Shown: positions 10,090-21,955 of the stretch, piece after piece
How the letters are laid out: every line of letters begins with the position of its first letter
Position numbering within the stretch: position 1 is the stretch's first letter
Source of the DNA: Melampsora larici-populina 98AG31
Taxonomy: Eukaryota > Basidiomycota > Pucciniomycetes > Pucciniales > Melampsoraceae
Length of the DNA: 64,000 nt
Assembly (NCBI RefSeq): GCF_000204055.1
Contig: NW_006768772.1
Span: 725,292-789,291, forward strand
Direction of reading: 5' to 3'
Made by a program: the position numbers and the translations under genes
The notes under the pieces: generated by a model
The model's input: only the letters and a program-made list of their open reading frames with translations
Databases searched by the model: none
Told to the model about the DNA's origin: nothing

Positions 10090-11316
10090 ATGGATAAATC
10101 ATCTGTGACAACATCAGCATTACACGTTTCTAACATATTCGATGTTTCTAATAAAGTCGGTATGTTACTTAAGTTTTCTCTGTGTCATGATTCTTTATTG
10201 ATGTTGATTTATTAATGTTCGACCTTTTGAAGCGATCGTGACTGGTGGAGGAACAGGGATCGGTTCAATGATTGCTCGTACTTTAGCTTCGAATGGTGCA
10301 AAAGTTTATATAATCTCTAGACGTTTAGAGACCTTGAAAGACTGTATAAAATCGTTCGAGAAAGATAATATGAATCATATTGGGAGATTGATTGCTCTAA
10401 AAGGAGATGTAAGTGGTAAAGTTGGGGTTGAAGAAATTAAGAAAAAAATGGAAGAAATCGAACCTTGTTTGGATCTTTTAGTTTGTCCTTTTCGGTTCGA
10501 TCTGTTTACCTTCCAATTGATGATGTTCCGTTAAATCAACCTCTGACCTTGACTGTCTATATTTGGGAACGTCGGTCAAAATTTCATAAAATCATTCATA
10601 GATCAATAATGCAGGCATAACACATAAACACCCATTAAGAGAACCAAAGACAATCGAAAGTATATCAAAAGCAATGTGGGCAGTAGAAGAAGACGAAGCA
10701 GAATCGATTTATAAAACAAATGTTTTAGGACCTTATTATTTATCTGCTGCACTTTTGCCTTTACTTGGTAAATCGAAATCTAATCCACAAATCATTAATA
10801 TATCAAGTGTTTCAAGTTTTATGAGAAGCGGTAGTAATACTGGGTTAATCTATCCAATGTCAAAGGTAGCTTTGAATCATTTAACCAAAATCTTAGCAAC
10901 AGAATTATCAGGTACTAATGTTAGATGTAATGCTATCTGTCCTGGACTTTGTAAGTCTTTGTTCTCCCTCAACTATGTGGCATAAAACTGATGTCTTGGG
11001 GTTTACTATTGGATATGGAATATGTATAGTCAAATCCCAAATGGGCGATATGCTAGAATCTCAACCAGAACTATACTCTCGTATATTGAAAGACATACCA
11101 GCTGGGAGATCGGGAGCTGAAGAAGAAATGGCAGGGGCGATCTTATTCTTGACTGTAGGTGATAAGATCATGTCTCATCTTTATGCTTCATGGAGCGACT
11201 TAAACGCTCAATAATGCATCTTCCGCTTTACATAGAGTCGACATCAGAGTTTTGTCAATGGTGCAATTATTCCAGTGGATGGAAGTATTCTGGGTGTCAA
11301 GCCTGGCACCTATTAG
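10090..11316 (+). CDS. Short-chain dehydrogenase/reductase (SDR), classical type
   Basis: Five exons (10090-10159, 10233-10480, 10602-10950, 11030-11154, 11236-11316) with GT-AG introns give exactly 290 aa. The cofactor motif TGGGTGIG is at residues 27-34, NNAG at 108-111, and the catalytic set Asn146, Ser177, Tyr190 and Lys194 (YPMSK) is complete. The C-terminus ends FVNGAIIPVDGSILGVKPGTY, close to the NG-x4-DGG region of fungal 3-oxoacyl-reductase-like SDRs. An NAD(P)H-dependent carbonyl/alcohol oxidoreductase; the substrate cannot be deduced. The exon 2 donor is GTTTGT after LDLL, which joins to INNAG. No signal peptide or membrane segment seen, so probably cytosolic or peroxisomal. Intact. 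Confidence 0.93.
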
Positions 11317-11867
11317 CTTGAGATACATCTACCGCATCCAAATATAGTGTTGCGATTCAGAATGAAAAATTTCAAAGATATCCGAAGGGACAGGCTCTTA
11401 AAGTTATTCAAAGTATTCAAATGTAAACTTTTGTGTCGAGATAAGTTAAAAATGTAGTGTAATAAGGTGTACAGGGTAGTTTGTTCGAAATATTTTGCAA
11501 TGTCACACTTGATTCAGATTCGAAAGTATGTTGTTAGCTCGGATACTATTATGAATGATGCTGTCACATCGTCCATATTTTCAAAGGGGACAAGGAACTG
11601 CTGGCTCAGAAGGCACACTGCTCATAAAGCAGTCAGATGATGCACAAAGGGTATGAAAATTGGTCACTGGATGTTAAAATTGCTAAAGGTTGAAAGGTCC
11701 ATTGATTATTCGCTAGTGAAGAGTGTCCGCAGTGTAGATGACATAACAGGAGGGAGCCCCTTGGGAAATGAGACATACAAAGGATTATCTGATAAAGAAT
11801 GACCGTGTGTGGTAAAGTGATTATAAAATGATAGATGGAAAACAAACATATACAAATGTGTATTGTA
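11317..11867. other. Intergenic, no gene seen
   Basis: 3' flank of the dehydrogenase gene and flank of the secreted-protein relic. Nothing further recognised. Confidence 0.4.
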
Positions 11868-12076
11868 CAGCAAATCACCAACAGAACTGTGCAAACGGTC
11901 GCCACCGAAAAGATGAGTGGTATCTAAGCTCAAGATAGATTGAATGTTGATGCCAACAATTGCAAAGATGTGAAAATGGATACCAATTCTGGACAACAAG
12001 CTGGAAACATTGATGTTCAAAGACACGAGGATTCCAACCACGCCACGGAGACACAATTGGAGAATGTCAAAGTCGG
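11868..12076 (-). pseudogene. Last-exon relic of the duplicated secreted-protein family
   Basis: After a CTCCATCAG acceptor the minus strand reads ADFDILQLCLRGVVGILVSL, then NINVSSLLSRIGIHFHIF, then AIVGINIQSILSLDTTHLF, aligning along its length with exon 5 of the genes at 18716-19709 and 35179-36170. The normal stop is lost and exons 1-4 are not found upstream (12077-12700). It is clearly more diverged than the two intact copies are from each other, so it is an older family member or an older partial duplication. Confidence 0.85.
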
Positions 12077-13345
12077 CTGATGGAGAAAAACAAACAAGAT
12101 CAGCACAAATTCAAAGCCAAGAGAGCTTCAACACAGTATTCATTTTGAAATTGAATAAAAATAAAAAACATACATTTTTCTGATATATACATTGTGTGTC
12201 TGTTATCAAAGACAGACCCATAAATTTATTCACCTTGCATCTAGTATCAGAGATGAACCAACATGACATGAAAAATTAATATTGCACATTCCTCGCGTAA
12301 GAATACCAAGAGCTAGACTAGATCTCCTTTTTCAACAGTACCAATGGAGCAACATTGATGTACCACAAACTTAAGTACTCAGAAGCCCGCAAGAAGAAAA
12401 ACTTCCTAAACCCGTAGAAAGGCCAGACAATTCTGAAACCAAACACGTATATGATGGTACCCATAAAAAAGGAGCTATTCCCAAGGTGTCACAACCACAA
12501 TTTGGCCTCAAGGAAATGATGCATCCCAGGACTACAACTACCAGAACTATGAATTGGTCATACCTGTGAAAAGGATATAAAAGAGTGCCTTTCCCAAAAC
12601 CAAGGAGAAAGGACACCGTCATTACCATCACCAGTTATCCTACGTAAAAGTAAAGAAGTGTCAGGGATTTTTTCTAATCAGATCCAACTGAAGTTTATCA
12701 ACAGAAACTCTCACCTTAGAAATAATTCCACTGTCAGCCACACTCCCTTACTCTCCAATTATTCATAACAATCCCTCCTTGTTGTAAACTATTTGGGTAG
12801 CTACATAAAAGCCTCACTACTCCTACTTGTAGGGTAGTACTCCTTGGTCATGAACCACTGGTTCTGCAACCCAACGTTGACAGAATCCCTGTGTCTAGTA
12901 ACACAGGCAATTTGTAGGAAACCATTCTTCCTTCAAAAAAGCACTTGTCTTAGAGCTTGATCAACCAACTCAACTCTGCTACCTTGCATCAAGCCGTGGT
13001 TTACTTTTAAAAAGTCTTGTTCACCCTTTCCTTTTAGAAGATATCAACACACCTTTTTGTCCTGGCATTAAAGGATTACACATGAAACACCATCTCACAA
13101 AACCAGTAAGATTCTTGTCAGGACTAGAGTTTAAGTAACTAGACAACTCACCCTCTTATTTAGATAGCCACCCTGACAGCTTTACTAGCTATAGAGGTAT
13201 ATGTAGTCAATTTTTGGGACAATCTGTCAGAGTTAAAAAAGTTACATGATGTATGACATGTGATTTACTTATTTAGATGAGCAGACAACTCAGAAGACCT
13301 GTATGTACATGATAGCCTCCCATTAACTCATCCTGCTGCACATAT
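12077..13345. other. Intergenic; one short coding-like stretch
   Basis: Between about 12386 and 12570 the plus strand is open with a coding-like composition (for example GAIPKVSQPQFGLKEMMHPR) but has no clear start, splice partner or family. The rest is AT-rich without recognisable features. Confidence 0.35.
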
Positions 13346-13457
13346 CACTGTGCCCGTGGAGGACGCCCTAGACGTTGGGGGCCCTCAGGAGTACAAAGGG
13401 AAGCCTTTGTACTTGTAGGAGCCCCCAACGTCTGGGGTGCTCTTCACAGGCACCGTG
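13346..13457. mobile_element. 112-bp CACTA-like MITE, copy 1
   Basis: Ends CACTGTGCCCGTG / CACGGTGCCTGTG (inverted), flanked by TAT (13343-13345 and 13458-13460). Almost the whole element folds on itself around ACAAAGG...CCTTTGT. The same family recurs, also 112 bp long, at 38447-38558. Confidence 0.88.
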
Positions 13458-13460
13458 TAT

Positions 13461-13888
13461 GTAGTGTGGATGTTATGGCTCAGGTGTGTATTGATAGATC
13501 CTTTTATGACAAAATATACCCTTAATCATTTCCCCATTCCCACTTGGGGAAATTGGGTAATGTTTACAGTGTTGGAAAATTAAACATGTTCTCTTGGAAC
13601 TCCTGGTCCAGCGTTCAGCAACTGCTCCAGGTGGTCATTGAATGACCATAGCGGTTTTGTATTAGTACAATCAGCAATTTACGCTGTAAAAAACAAAAAA
13701 ACAAATTGAAGGTCTTAATCATGGGAACAATTTTCTCATTTTTTTGTATGTTTTTCTCTCTTCCTGACAGCCCAATACCTTTGTGAATCAGTATCTACAT
13801 TTTCTGCTCAGAAAATATCATATCTCTTGTAATGACAGGTTCTGTCTTGCCCTGCTATAAGCTGGGTTTCTGGCCCATTCATGGCTGT
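13461..13888. other. Spacer between two MITEs
   Basis: AT-rich sequence; nothing recognised. Confidence 0.4.
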
Positions 13889-13891
13889 CTG

Positions 13892-14097
13892 CACTGTTGG
13901 CAAAGATACCTTGGATTGTGAAATCCAAGGTATCCTTGGGTATACATTCCCTTGGACTGCGTGTCCAAGGAATTAATTCAAGGTTTTCTTTGCCCTCCAA
14001 GATTGCATTGGATCATTTACTCAGAAATAACGTCCAAGGCTATCACCATCCAAGGATACCTTGGATTTTCCAATCCAAGGCATCTTTGTTGGCGGTG
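13892..14097. mobile_element. 206-bp CACTA-like foldback element
   Basis: Left end CACTGTTGGCAAAGAT and right end (inverted) CACCGCCAACAAAGAT lead into about 50-bp arms that themselves contain a small palindrome (CCTTGGATT...AATCCAAGG). CTG flanks both sides (13889-13891 and 14098-14100). The word CCAAGG recurs inside. Confidence 0.85.
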
Positions 14098-14100
14098 CTG

Positions 14101-15754
14101 GCTCTGTCCCAATTCTGAGCTGGTATGGCTAGTCAATTACACAAATATAGCTAGCTGACTTCTGGACTCCTAATCTCAGGTTGCCTAATTGTATTGATTG
14201 GCATATGTGGACTGAGGGTATCTAAATGGGAGATGTGAGAAGGAATTGGAGTCAGGGAATGAGCTGTTGCTTACCTAATGGTGAGTGGTCTTTTGTGCTA
14301 CTCCTTGCTGGGGAAATCCTCTGTCTCTTTTTCCCCTAATCCATTGGTGGTACATAAGAGTTGTCCTTGGGGTCTGATTCCAGCAATTCTTGGTTGGCTA
14401 GTGAGATTCCATTGTTTCCATCTGCTCCAGTGTTTGGAAGGCCCAGTGTTGTGTCTCTTGTGGACGCCATGTTTTGGATTTGGCCTCTTGGTTGCTGGTG
14501 GGTTGTTTGTTGACTAGTCCCATGTTGGCCGGATGGTTGTTGGCTGGGCTTGCGGGTTCTGGGGTCCATTCTACACTTGCTACAAGTAGCTGTAGTTGCA
14601 TTTCTGATCTGGTCCCAAGATTTTGGGACTCAGATTTGTTCTTGGGGTGTTTGTGAATGTCCCCCCAGAAGTGTACCCCTTACTCAAGAGTACACAGATT
14701 GGGGTAGTAAAGCACCTTGGCTCAGGGATTGGTTGGTCCTTGTGAACCAAGATGCCTTGGCTGGGGTTGTCCATTGTGTTGGGGGTGGGACATGATTTTT
14801 GCACATAGGGGGCAGGTTGCAGTGTAAAAATTGAGCCTTCACACTGCTTGATAGTGGTGTGATCTTCCCTGAGGGATACTTGCTGAGGGAGTTGATGAGA
14901 CAAGCAAGTGGTGTGGTGAAAAGGTTTGCCCAGTCTGAAAATATGCTGGTATTATGGTTATGTACCTTCCACAGGTCACCTTTCACAGGTTGTGCGCAAG
15001 TCCCTCATGGACAGTCAAACCACCCATGATATGGTGGTTCTGATCAAGAATTTGTGTTGTACCTTGTGTACTGCTGTTGTCACCCATAGGTGCTCCATCC
15101 AAACCTTGATATTGCATCTCCTTGCCACCCGGTCCTTCACCTTATCTATTCCCACTCCCATTTCTTCTTGATAATCTACTTGCACAATGTTTGGCTTTCT
15201 TTATCTATTGTGTTTTGCATCTTGTTTTCTGAAACTGTTCTTCTGAAACTCTAATTTTTAACCTCTGGAATGCAATGAGTGAGAGAGACAAGAACATGAT
15301 TGAGCTTGAGATCAGTGAGTAGACTATTTTTCAAGTGCAATTACTACGACATTACACACTACGTGACCCTAGAACAATTCGATAAAAGGAAAATGCAACA
15401 ATGGCAATACGGGAATATTGTCACTGTTTTTGGAAATTCCTTCCTCGAAGATCCACCGCTACAGACCGCTACCCTTGAGTCCCTTGACCTTACGGTGCCT
15501 CCTGGCCTCCAGCTCCGTGGCCTTCTGTCAAAGTTTACAAAGTGCTTCGAAGCCGTGATCATGGGTTTAGAGTAAGCTTGAAAGTTGAATGTATGCTCAG
15601 TTTCTATGGGTTTAAACAGATTTCCTCAAGTCGATTCTCCTTTCCCTTCGTCATCAAACGAGCTCCTCACCAACACACAACCTCACACAATCCAACGACA
15701 AGATAAACAAACACATCCGCTTGATATATCGAAGGAAACAGTTTCAAAGGGGAA
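14101..15754. other. Intergenic with a possible decayed minus-strand ORF
   Basis: Minus-strand frames at 14336-14569 and 14580-14903 are open and rich in Q, P and T (for example KPSQQPSGQHGTSQQTTHQQ), which could be a decayed low-complexity ORF, perhaps a transposon structural protein. No domain seen. The last few hundred bases should hold the promoter and 5' UTR of the zinc-finger gene; ORFs there have no support. Confidence 0.3.
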
Positions 15755-17406
15755 ATGTCTTCAGCTATATCTTCCTCTTCCATCAAACTTCCAAATCGAG
15801 TTGACAAACCAGATCGATTAGATCATCAATCGAATCGAACTAATCCAAACCACACTAACATAGAATCAAACAATGAAAAAGGTCAAATCACTGAAACTAC
15901 AACTTCAATACCATCATCATCATCAAGACCTGTAAAGAAACCAAAAAAATCAGCATCATCTTCTCTATCAAAAGAACAAATATTACCAAGATCGACAATG
16001 ACCCCACCACCACCAACAACTTTAAATCAATCATCAAATTTGATAACAGGATCAGGAAAAAAGAGAAAATCCACAACTACAAATTCAATATTAGGAACCC
16101 CATCATCAAATCAACAATCTAAAATCAATTCAAATTCAAATTTAATGGAAATTGATGAAGACTCAATCGAGAATGAAGAAGACTTTCCAATGATTAGATG
16201 TGGTTGGAGGAATTGTAGACAAGCTTTTTGGATTTTAGAAGATTTATTAGAACATCTAGTCGGTGAAAAAGGTTAATAGATTTTTACATCTTTGATCATT
16301 GAAAAAACATCTTTTCCACACAGATATTGATCGAGTTTTTGAATTTTTTTACGTAGGTCATGTACCTGTTGACCCGAACGCACCCAGAGGTCAAAAATGT
16401 CCTTGTGAATGGACTGGTTGTCCAAAGGCTGGTAAACCACAAGGCAGTAGAATGGCTTTACTTGTTCATCTTCGATCTCATACGGGTGAAAAACCATTTT
16501 GTTGTCATAAACCTGGTCAGTCTAAAATCACTCAGTTTTTCTATACGAATTGTGATTAACGAAGTCTTTTAATTTAGAATGCGACAAAACGTTTTCTAGA
16601 ACTGATGCGTTAGCTAAACACGTTCGAGTATCCCATGGTGAACCCTTACCTCCTGGACGTAAAACTTCTGCACCTGGAAATGCGATGAAAAAAATAAAAG
16701 GAGAAGATTCAGAAGGAGAAGAAGTTGATAATTATGATGAAACTGGAATAGAAGGTAATGGAGAAATCATTGGAAAATCAATAGGAGAAGGTGAAGAAGA
16801 AAAAGAAGATTTATTAAAAATCATGAAAATGGATTCTAAATTAGAGAACGAAGAAATAGATGAAGAAGGTAGAACATCAGAAGAAAGAAAAGTTCTAGAA
16901 GATCTTAAAATTAAATATCCTCCGACTGATCCAGCTTTTTTAGAATTATTAATTTTAAGAGCTAAATTTAAGTTTTTGTTGGGTGAAAAAGAGATTTTGG
17001 AAGTGGAATTGAAGGTTAGTGATTTCTATTGAAACGAAACCTTTTCACCATTCATTGCCTATATTTTGATTTCACGAAACTGACAGTTTGTTGCGAACTC
17101 ACTTGTCAAATTTATATAGGCTCTTGAGCATAAAGAAGGATCTATCAAAAGACAAAAAGATTTCTATTTAGATTCAATTATGAAACATGAACTAGGGTGA
17201 GCTTCAGAACTAAACCATATAACCATGGACATAAATTGACTTGGGGGTCATTCTTCAGACCCGAATCATCCGAAATGTGGATATCAAACATAGACGACCT
17301 TAAACATGATTCAGGAATCGAGAAAGGATCAATTGGTTCAAATAATCAATCTTCAAGTAGTGGGATTCATGCAAAAAAACGAATCAAAACTGAACCTATT
17401 AATTGA
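15755..17406 (+). CDS. C2H2 zinc-finger nuclear protein
   Basis: Five exons (15755-16271, 16357-16515, 16578-17014, 17120-17196, 17259-17406) give 445 aa in one frame. A long Ser/Thr/Asn/Lys-rich N-terminus with basic patches (RPVKKPKKSASS, GKKRKSTT) is followed by three C2H2-type fingers: C149-x4-C154-x12-H167-x6-H174; CPCEWTGC...HLRSHTGEKPF; and CCHKPEC-x12-HVRVSH. The spacing C-x4-C and linker TGEKPF are of the GLI/Kruppel type. An acidic, Glu-rich helical region follows. The combination (finger FSRTDALAKHVRVSHGE then charged helical tail) resembles the Iec1-type INO80-associated zinc-finger proteins of fungi, but that is a suggestion only. DNA or chromatin binding in the nucleus is inferred. 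A Ser-rich tail ends KKRIKTEPIN. Confidence 0.88.
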
Positions 17407-18349
17407 AGGGTTTATTTGAATTTCATCTGAATTTCTTTGGAGGTTTTTTCTTTGAAAAAAAATCTCTTCTATTATTTTATTGTTTCATAATTAATATTCA
17501 AGATCAAAGGGGGATAGAAATTTGATTTTAATCGTTATTCATGGGATTGGAAGATAACATTTGTAAAGAGTATTTTTTGGCTCGTGTAGACTTGGAGTGA
17601 AATTTTATAGAGAATTGTGCACATAAAAACGGATTGAGCGGTCTACTGAATGAACGTCTCGTCATCTGGCTCAATTGTTCGAAGGCACTTCTAAATTCTA
17701 TCCGTCTGAAGCAGCAAATGAGATCCGATTGGCCTTTGCCCAAAACGTCGTTCTCCTGATGTTGTGTGGACAGTCTCCACGTGTTTTAATGTGGAAAATA
17801 AAGCATCAATGTTCAAGGCTTCACGGTATTGGAATAATGTTACATATATGCAATGCTATGTACAAGGAATGGAATCTTGAATAAATCAGTGTCTCGGACC
17901 AGCAGCCAAGCTTTTGATTGCATGTAATTTTTATAATTGGATATGTTGGACAAGAGGTCAGATGTGAGTATGAGAAAGGAAGAGGTTATGAAAATACATA
18001 GATCGAGCGACTGACACGATCACGAAAGCTCCATTGGCTCTGTACCAGCTCCGCAAACCCTAGCCTACAACTCCACCATCCAAACTTCGTAGTGTATACG
18101 GAAGTCCCGATTTTGCTTTTTGAAATGGAACAAGTACGGAAGAGGTTTTTATAAAACCAAACCAAATGTTTTGTTCAACTTCAGTCACATCTGGTGCAAT
18201 TGAAGGTTTCATGAAGTGAATACCAGAATGTACGGCAGGATATTATATCAATCGATAAAAGAATGAGAGAGTTCGGTTAGAAGTGCGGAATGCTGAAGGC
18301 GTTTAACTTTCGAACTTTTTACCAGCTCTGCAATTCAGTCTCTGCCACC
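17407..18349. other. Intergenic, no gene seen
   Basis: 3' flank of the zinc-finger gene and distal 5' flank of the secreted-protein gene. Nothing recognised. Confidence 0.4.
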
Positions 18350-18566
18350 TCGGGACTCGGATCGTTTGGAATGAGTGAAGATTGGAAAAGCTTTTCATAG
18401 AAACCAAATCAAATGAGTCACCCAACTGGCAGAAACTATATCGATCGGGATATTGATGACCATCCTGCGGCTTACCAATCCGACCATATTTCCAATGCGA
18501 AATGGACACGTTGAATTATCTGAAATCACGCTGAGCTGAAATGAGTAGAGAGGCACGCTCATCGGG

Positions 18567-18574
18567 TATTAAAG
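18567..18574 (+). promoter_or_regulatory. Degenerate TATA box of secreted-protein gene, copy A
   Basis: TATTAAAG, 149 bases before the ATG, aligned with TATAAAAG in copy B. The flanking sequence is conserved between the two copies. Confidence 0.55.
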
Positions 18575-18715
18575 GTCATCCTCTGGGTGCATTCTTTGTT
18601 CCTCATTCTAATCATCTCACCCGCTTGTTCAAACCTGTTCATATCTTCACTCGTAATATTCAAAACACACAAACTTCAATTACTTTTTCTGATAAACCGA
18701 ATCAATATCTTCATC

Positions 18716-19709
18716 ATGCAATTCACGCTTAGCTTTTTCGTTGCTGCTCTCGCTGGTAAGTCCTGTGTTTTTTAGAATGCTATCACATCCTTAGCTTTGT
18801 TTTGATAGTTGTTTTCTTTATTTTTCTCTCGCTTAGCATTTGCCGCTGCTTCGCCCATCGAGCAAAACACGTCAGTACAGTGTTTCCTCTTATGATTTTC
18901 TCAAATCAATTGGCTAATGGTTTTCTTTAAATCGAACAGTAAAGTGAAAAGTGCTGTAGAGGAAAAGTGCTTCGCAGGTTGTGGCTCTTCTCAAGGATTA
19001 GCCCCAGTCGGTCAAGCTACCTGGGGAGGTGGCTACGTATTTGGAAAGCAACAGTATACCAGCTTTACACAAGTCACCCAAAGCTTTCAAAGCTTTGGTA
19101 CAATTTGTGCTAACACATTCTCTCAATGGGGATCAGGTGGAATTCAATTCCAACAAATATCCTATGAGATTCATACCATGGTTATTCAATTTCAAGCTAT
19201 GGTCACTCAATTTTCCAATGCTGGTGGCTGTAATGTCTGCCAAACATCAAATGCCGACCAAGTCAGTTTGAACTCTTTCTTTTTGCATGTAGTTTGCACT
19301 TAAACTGAGCAATATTCACCCGTGTCATTTCTTTAAACAGTTCACATCAGCCATCACACCAGTCTTCCAACAATTCCAAACCATGATCACAATCATCACC
19401 CAGAGCTACAGTAGCTATATCCCCCAATGTCAACGTCAGTGATTAACCCCATCCTGCTACTCTTACTTGGTACTGATGTAGTTTGTTTCCTCTCCATCAG
19501 CGGACTTCAACATCCTCTACTCCTGTCTCCGGATTGTTACAGGAATTCTTGTGTCTCTGCACATCGATGTTTCTAGCTTGTTAGCCAGCATTGGTATTGA
19601 TCTCAACCTGTTTTCAGCTGTTGGTATCAACATTCATGTTCTTTTGAGTCTAGATGTCACAGCTCTCTTCAGTGCTCATGGTCTTGTTGGTGCTGGTGGT
19701 TTACTCTAA
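18716..19709 (+). CDS. Small secreted protein, candidate effector (copy A)
   Basis: Five exons (18716-18755, 18837-18870, 18940-19261, 19341-19434, 19501-19709) give 232 aa. MQFTLSFFVAALAAFAAAS is a classic signal peptide. The mature part has seven cysteines, including KCFAGCG and GGCNVCQ, is rich in Gln/Phe in the middle (TSFTQVTQSFQSFG), and ends in a hydrophobic, Leu/Val/Ile-rich stretch from about residue 165 (GILVSLHIDVSSLLASIGID) that might pack as amphipathic helices or associate with membranes. All introns are GT-AG and short. It is nearly identical to copy B at 35179-36170; differences seen include Q2H, A11T, D/Y before the exon 3 end, and T/A in exon 4. No known enzymatic domain. 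A role in host interaction is inferred only from secretion, cysteines and family expansion. Confidence 0.88.
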
Positions 19710-20100
19710 GACATACATACACTTTCCCATCACTGTGTTTTTCATTCATTGTCTCCACTTCACTGCAATATGTCTTGTCTTTCTCTTATAAACTGATATC
19801 TTGTATGTGCCATGTCACTAGGGGCACCTTCATGTTATATATGTTCCTAGAACACGGACACTTCAATTTGCCAATACTAGCATACATCATTATCACCATT
19901 CTTCTAGTCTGTGCGGAATACAGGCTGTGTGGTATTCATCAACAAATTACCTGAGATTTTTAGTTTACTTTGTCTTTTGACTTGACAGATCCAAGTCTTC
20001 ATCCCATCAGTCTTCTGTTGAACACCAAGAGAAAAACAATGTCACCCAATTGTATAAAGCAAACTCAAACTGCTTGGATCAGATTAGTAACTCTCTATCT

Positions 20101-20316
20101 TCAAGTATGATAATGTCCAATAGTCAGAGAAATTGGCTTCTTGTGAAGGTTCACGTTATCTTTATTATCTTTGGTCAATGACTTTTTCAGTTGCCATAAA
20201 TTCTTACCATTTAGAGAAGTAGCCTTTTGAGTTTCACAGTTACAGTCCAACCTCTGAAATCCATAACACTTGGTAGCTTTGGTACTGGATAGCAGAGGTT
20301 GCCATATTTCAACCAA
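20101..20316 (-). pseudogene. Fragment of a convergent gene, copy A (unknown family)
   Basis: Minus-strand ORF ending ...LHKKPISLTIGHYHT. It aligns with the plus-strand ORF at 34633-34887, which reads ...CKKQISLTIGHYHGWGQRF. Copy A is cut by a stop just after the shared GHYH and lacks the final 20 residues. It lies inside duplicated segment D1. No family recognised. Confidence 0.5.
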
Positions 20317-20336
20317 GAAAACTCAGAATACACTCA

Positions 20337-20782
20337 CACCGCGGGAATTAAATAGTTCAAACCCGGATTGAACCGAGTTTCGGTGTCCGGGTTCAAAATT
20401 TCCTCGAATCGTGAAATTCGTTCACAACTCGTTTGCAATAGGTTTGCCGGTTTCCCTTGAGCGGTACTCTGTTGGCCCCGCGTGTGTATGTACAGCTTCA
20501 TCATACAACAACAACCCTGATTCCAACCATTCAATCATCTTTCCTTTGTCATGCATCCTCAGTCTTGAATCTTATTCTTGATTCTCTGTACAATTGGTGA
20601 ATCCTTGGTGACTGATGCTGAAGGGCGTTGTTGTTGTACAGGCCGAGCAGAGTACCGCTCGAGGGAATTCGGCAAACGTATTGCAAACGAGTCGTGAATG
20701 AATTTCACAATTCGAGGAAATTTCAAACCCGGACACCAAAACTCGGTTCAATCCGGGTTTGAACTATTTAATTCCCGCGGTG
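20337..20782. mobile_element. 446-bp CACTA-like element with about 140-bp inverted arms
   Basis: Both ends start CACCGCGGGAATTAAATAG, and the inverted copies match with few differences for about 140 bases. TCA flanks the element on both sides (20334-20336 and 20783-20785). The core of about 155 bases is unique and has no ORF of note. Confidence 0.9.
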
Positions 20783-20900
20783 TCAGAGTAACTATTTTGA
20801 GTGACTCTCTACATATGTGGTTCAACTTCCATATTGATTTGCATTTGACAACAAACTAATCAACTGTAAAAGATCTCAGATTGATAAGCTTATTTTAGTA

Positions 20901-21186
20901 CACCACAAGGACACTTGGATACATTCAGGATGTCCTCTTTTTTGCAGAGGGAAAGACATCCTGACACAGTCTCCTGCAAGGCGTCCACCAGGTATCCCCC
21001 TCAGACACCATCACAGAGCATTCCAAGATGTGCTTGGACTGAGGACACTGCCATGGCATCCAGAGGATAAAGTAAGGACGTCCCAGCTCGGGGTCATCTC
21101 AATGAGATCCCGACTTGGGACGCCAGCCCAATTTCTCAATGTAGGACGGTTGGGACATCCTCCTGCAAAAAGGTGTCTTTATGGTG
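20901..21186. mobile_element. 286-bp inverted-repeat element
   Basis: Ends CACCACAAGGACACTT and CACCATAAAGACACCT (inverted), each next to TA (20899-20900 and 21187-21188). The core carries a hairpin (GTCCCAGCTCGGGGTCATCT / inverted, about 21077-21122). It may be a Tc1/mariner-type MITE with a TA duplication, or another CAC...GTG element whose third target base has mutated. Confidence 0.65.
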
Positions 21187-21188
21187 TA

Positions 21189-21955
21189 TGCAATGTGCTC
21201 ACAGTCTATGTCCCCTGTCAGCACACAAATTGCACTCCAGAGAGATACGGCCTACAATGTAGTGTGGAAGTGTTGGTGTGTTAAAAGTATTTCAAATAAT
21301 ATGTAATGTTTGATAGTTCTTATTGGTATTGTTTATATGGTTACTGTCGTGTTCTGCACATCCTGCGTGATGATTATTGTGTTTTCTATTCTATTATTTG
21401 ATTTACTCTCAATGTGTGTTCTTAACTCTCTCATCAAGTTTATCTGGACTTGGGGACCCTCATACCCCAACAAAATCTCTAGCCCCTCAACCAAAGAAGT
21501 GCACAACCCAATTCCAAGTCCAACCTTAGCAAGCCAAAAACCCTCAAAGGAGTAATGCCAAAGGTAAAGAAGTTTCATGGGCAACACTTACTGTAAGTGT
21601 AAAAATCTCATTTCAATCTATTATTTTTGTATTTTATTTCTCATTAGTACTTTGTTCCAATTATCACGTTATTTACAGACTTAAGAGCACCTTAACAAAC
21701 TCCTTACACTCTTTCAGAGAACATTATCTGTGTAGAACTTCATAAAGGTACTGGTGTTTTCTTAATAATATCTATGATATGTTGTTTCGACAATATTCTC
21801 ATTTTAACTAAAAAGTCTTTATGAAGTTGCGTTTTTGGAATTCAAATATCATAACATAAAATATTGCTGCAATGAGGGTTGAATATAAATACACGAAAAT
21901 AACATCATATTCAAACAGATATGTGCAAGAGAAAGATATCAAAGTCATAGGTGCA
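21189..21955. other. Intergenic between MITE and acyltransferase copy A
   Basis: AT-rich. From about 21900 the sequence becomes alignable with the 3' flank of acyltransferase copy B (43150 onward). No gene seen. Confidence 0.4.

Larger units (their letters stand above)
18350..20200 (+). repeat. Duplicated segment D1, copy A
   Basis: Matches 34740-36515 in inverted orientation. The match starts in the promoter (both copies keep AGAAGCTTTTC-like text, the CCTGCGGCTT/AGCCGCAGG word and the GGTCATCC word), covers all exons and introns of the secreted-protein gene, and runs on through the downstream words CTGTGCGGAATACAGGCTG, GTTCAACAGAAGACTGAT and GATAATGTCCAATAGTCAG. Ends are approximate. Confidence 0.9.

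Noticed and set aside
20337..20782. Long palindrome taken as a possible small-RNA hairpin precursor
   Set aside because: The exact 3-bp target duplication and transposon-like ends explain it as a mobile element; small-RNA production would need sequencing evidence.
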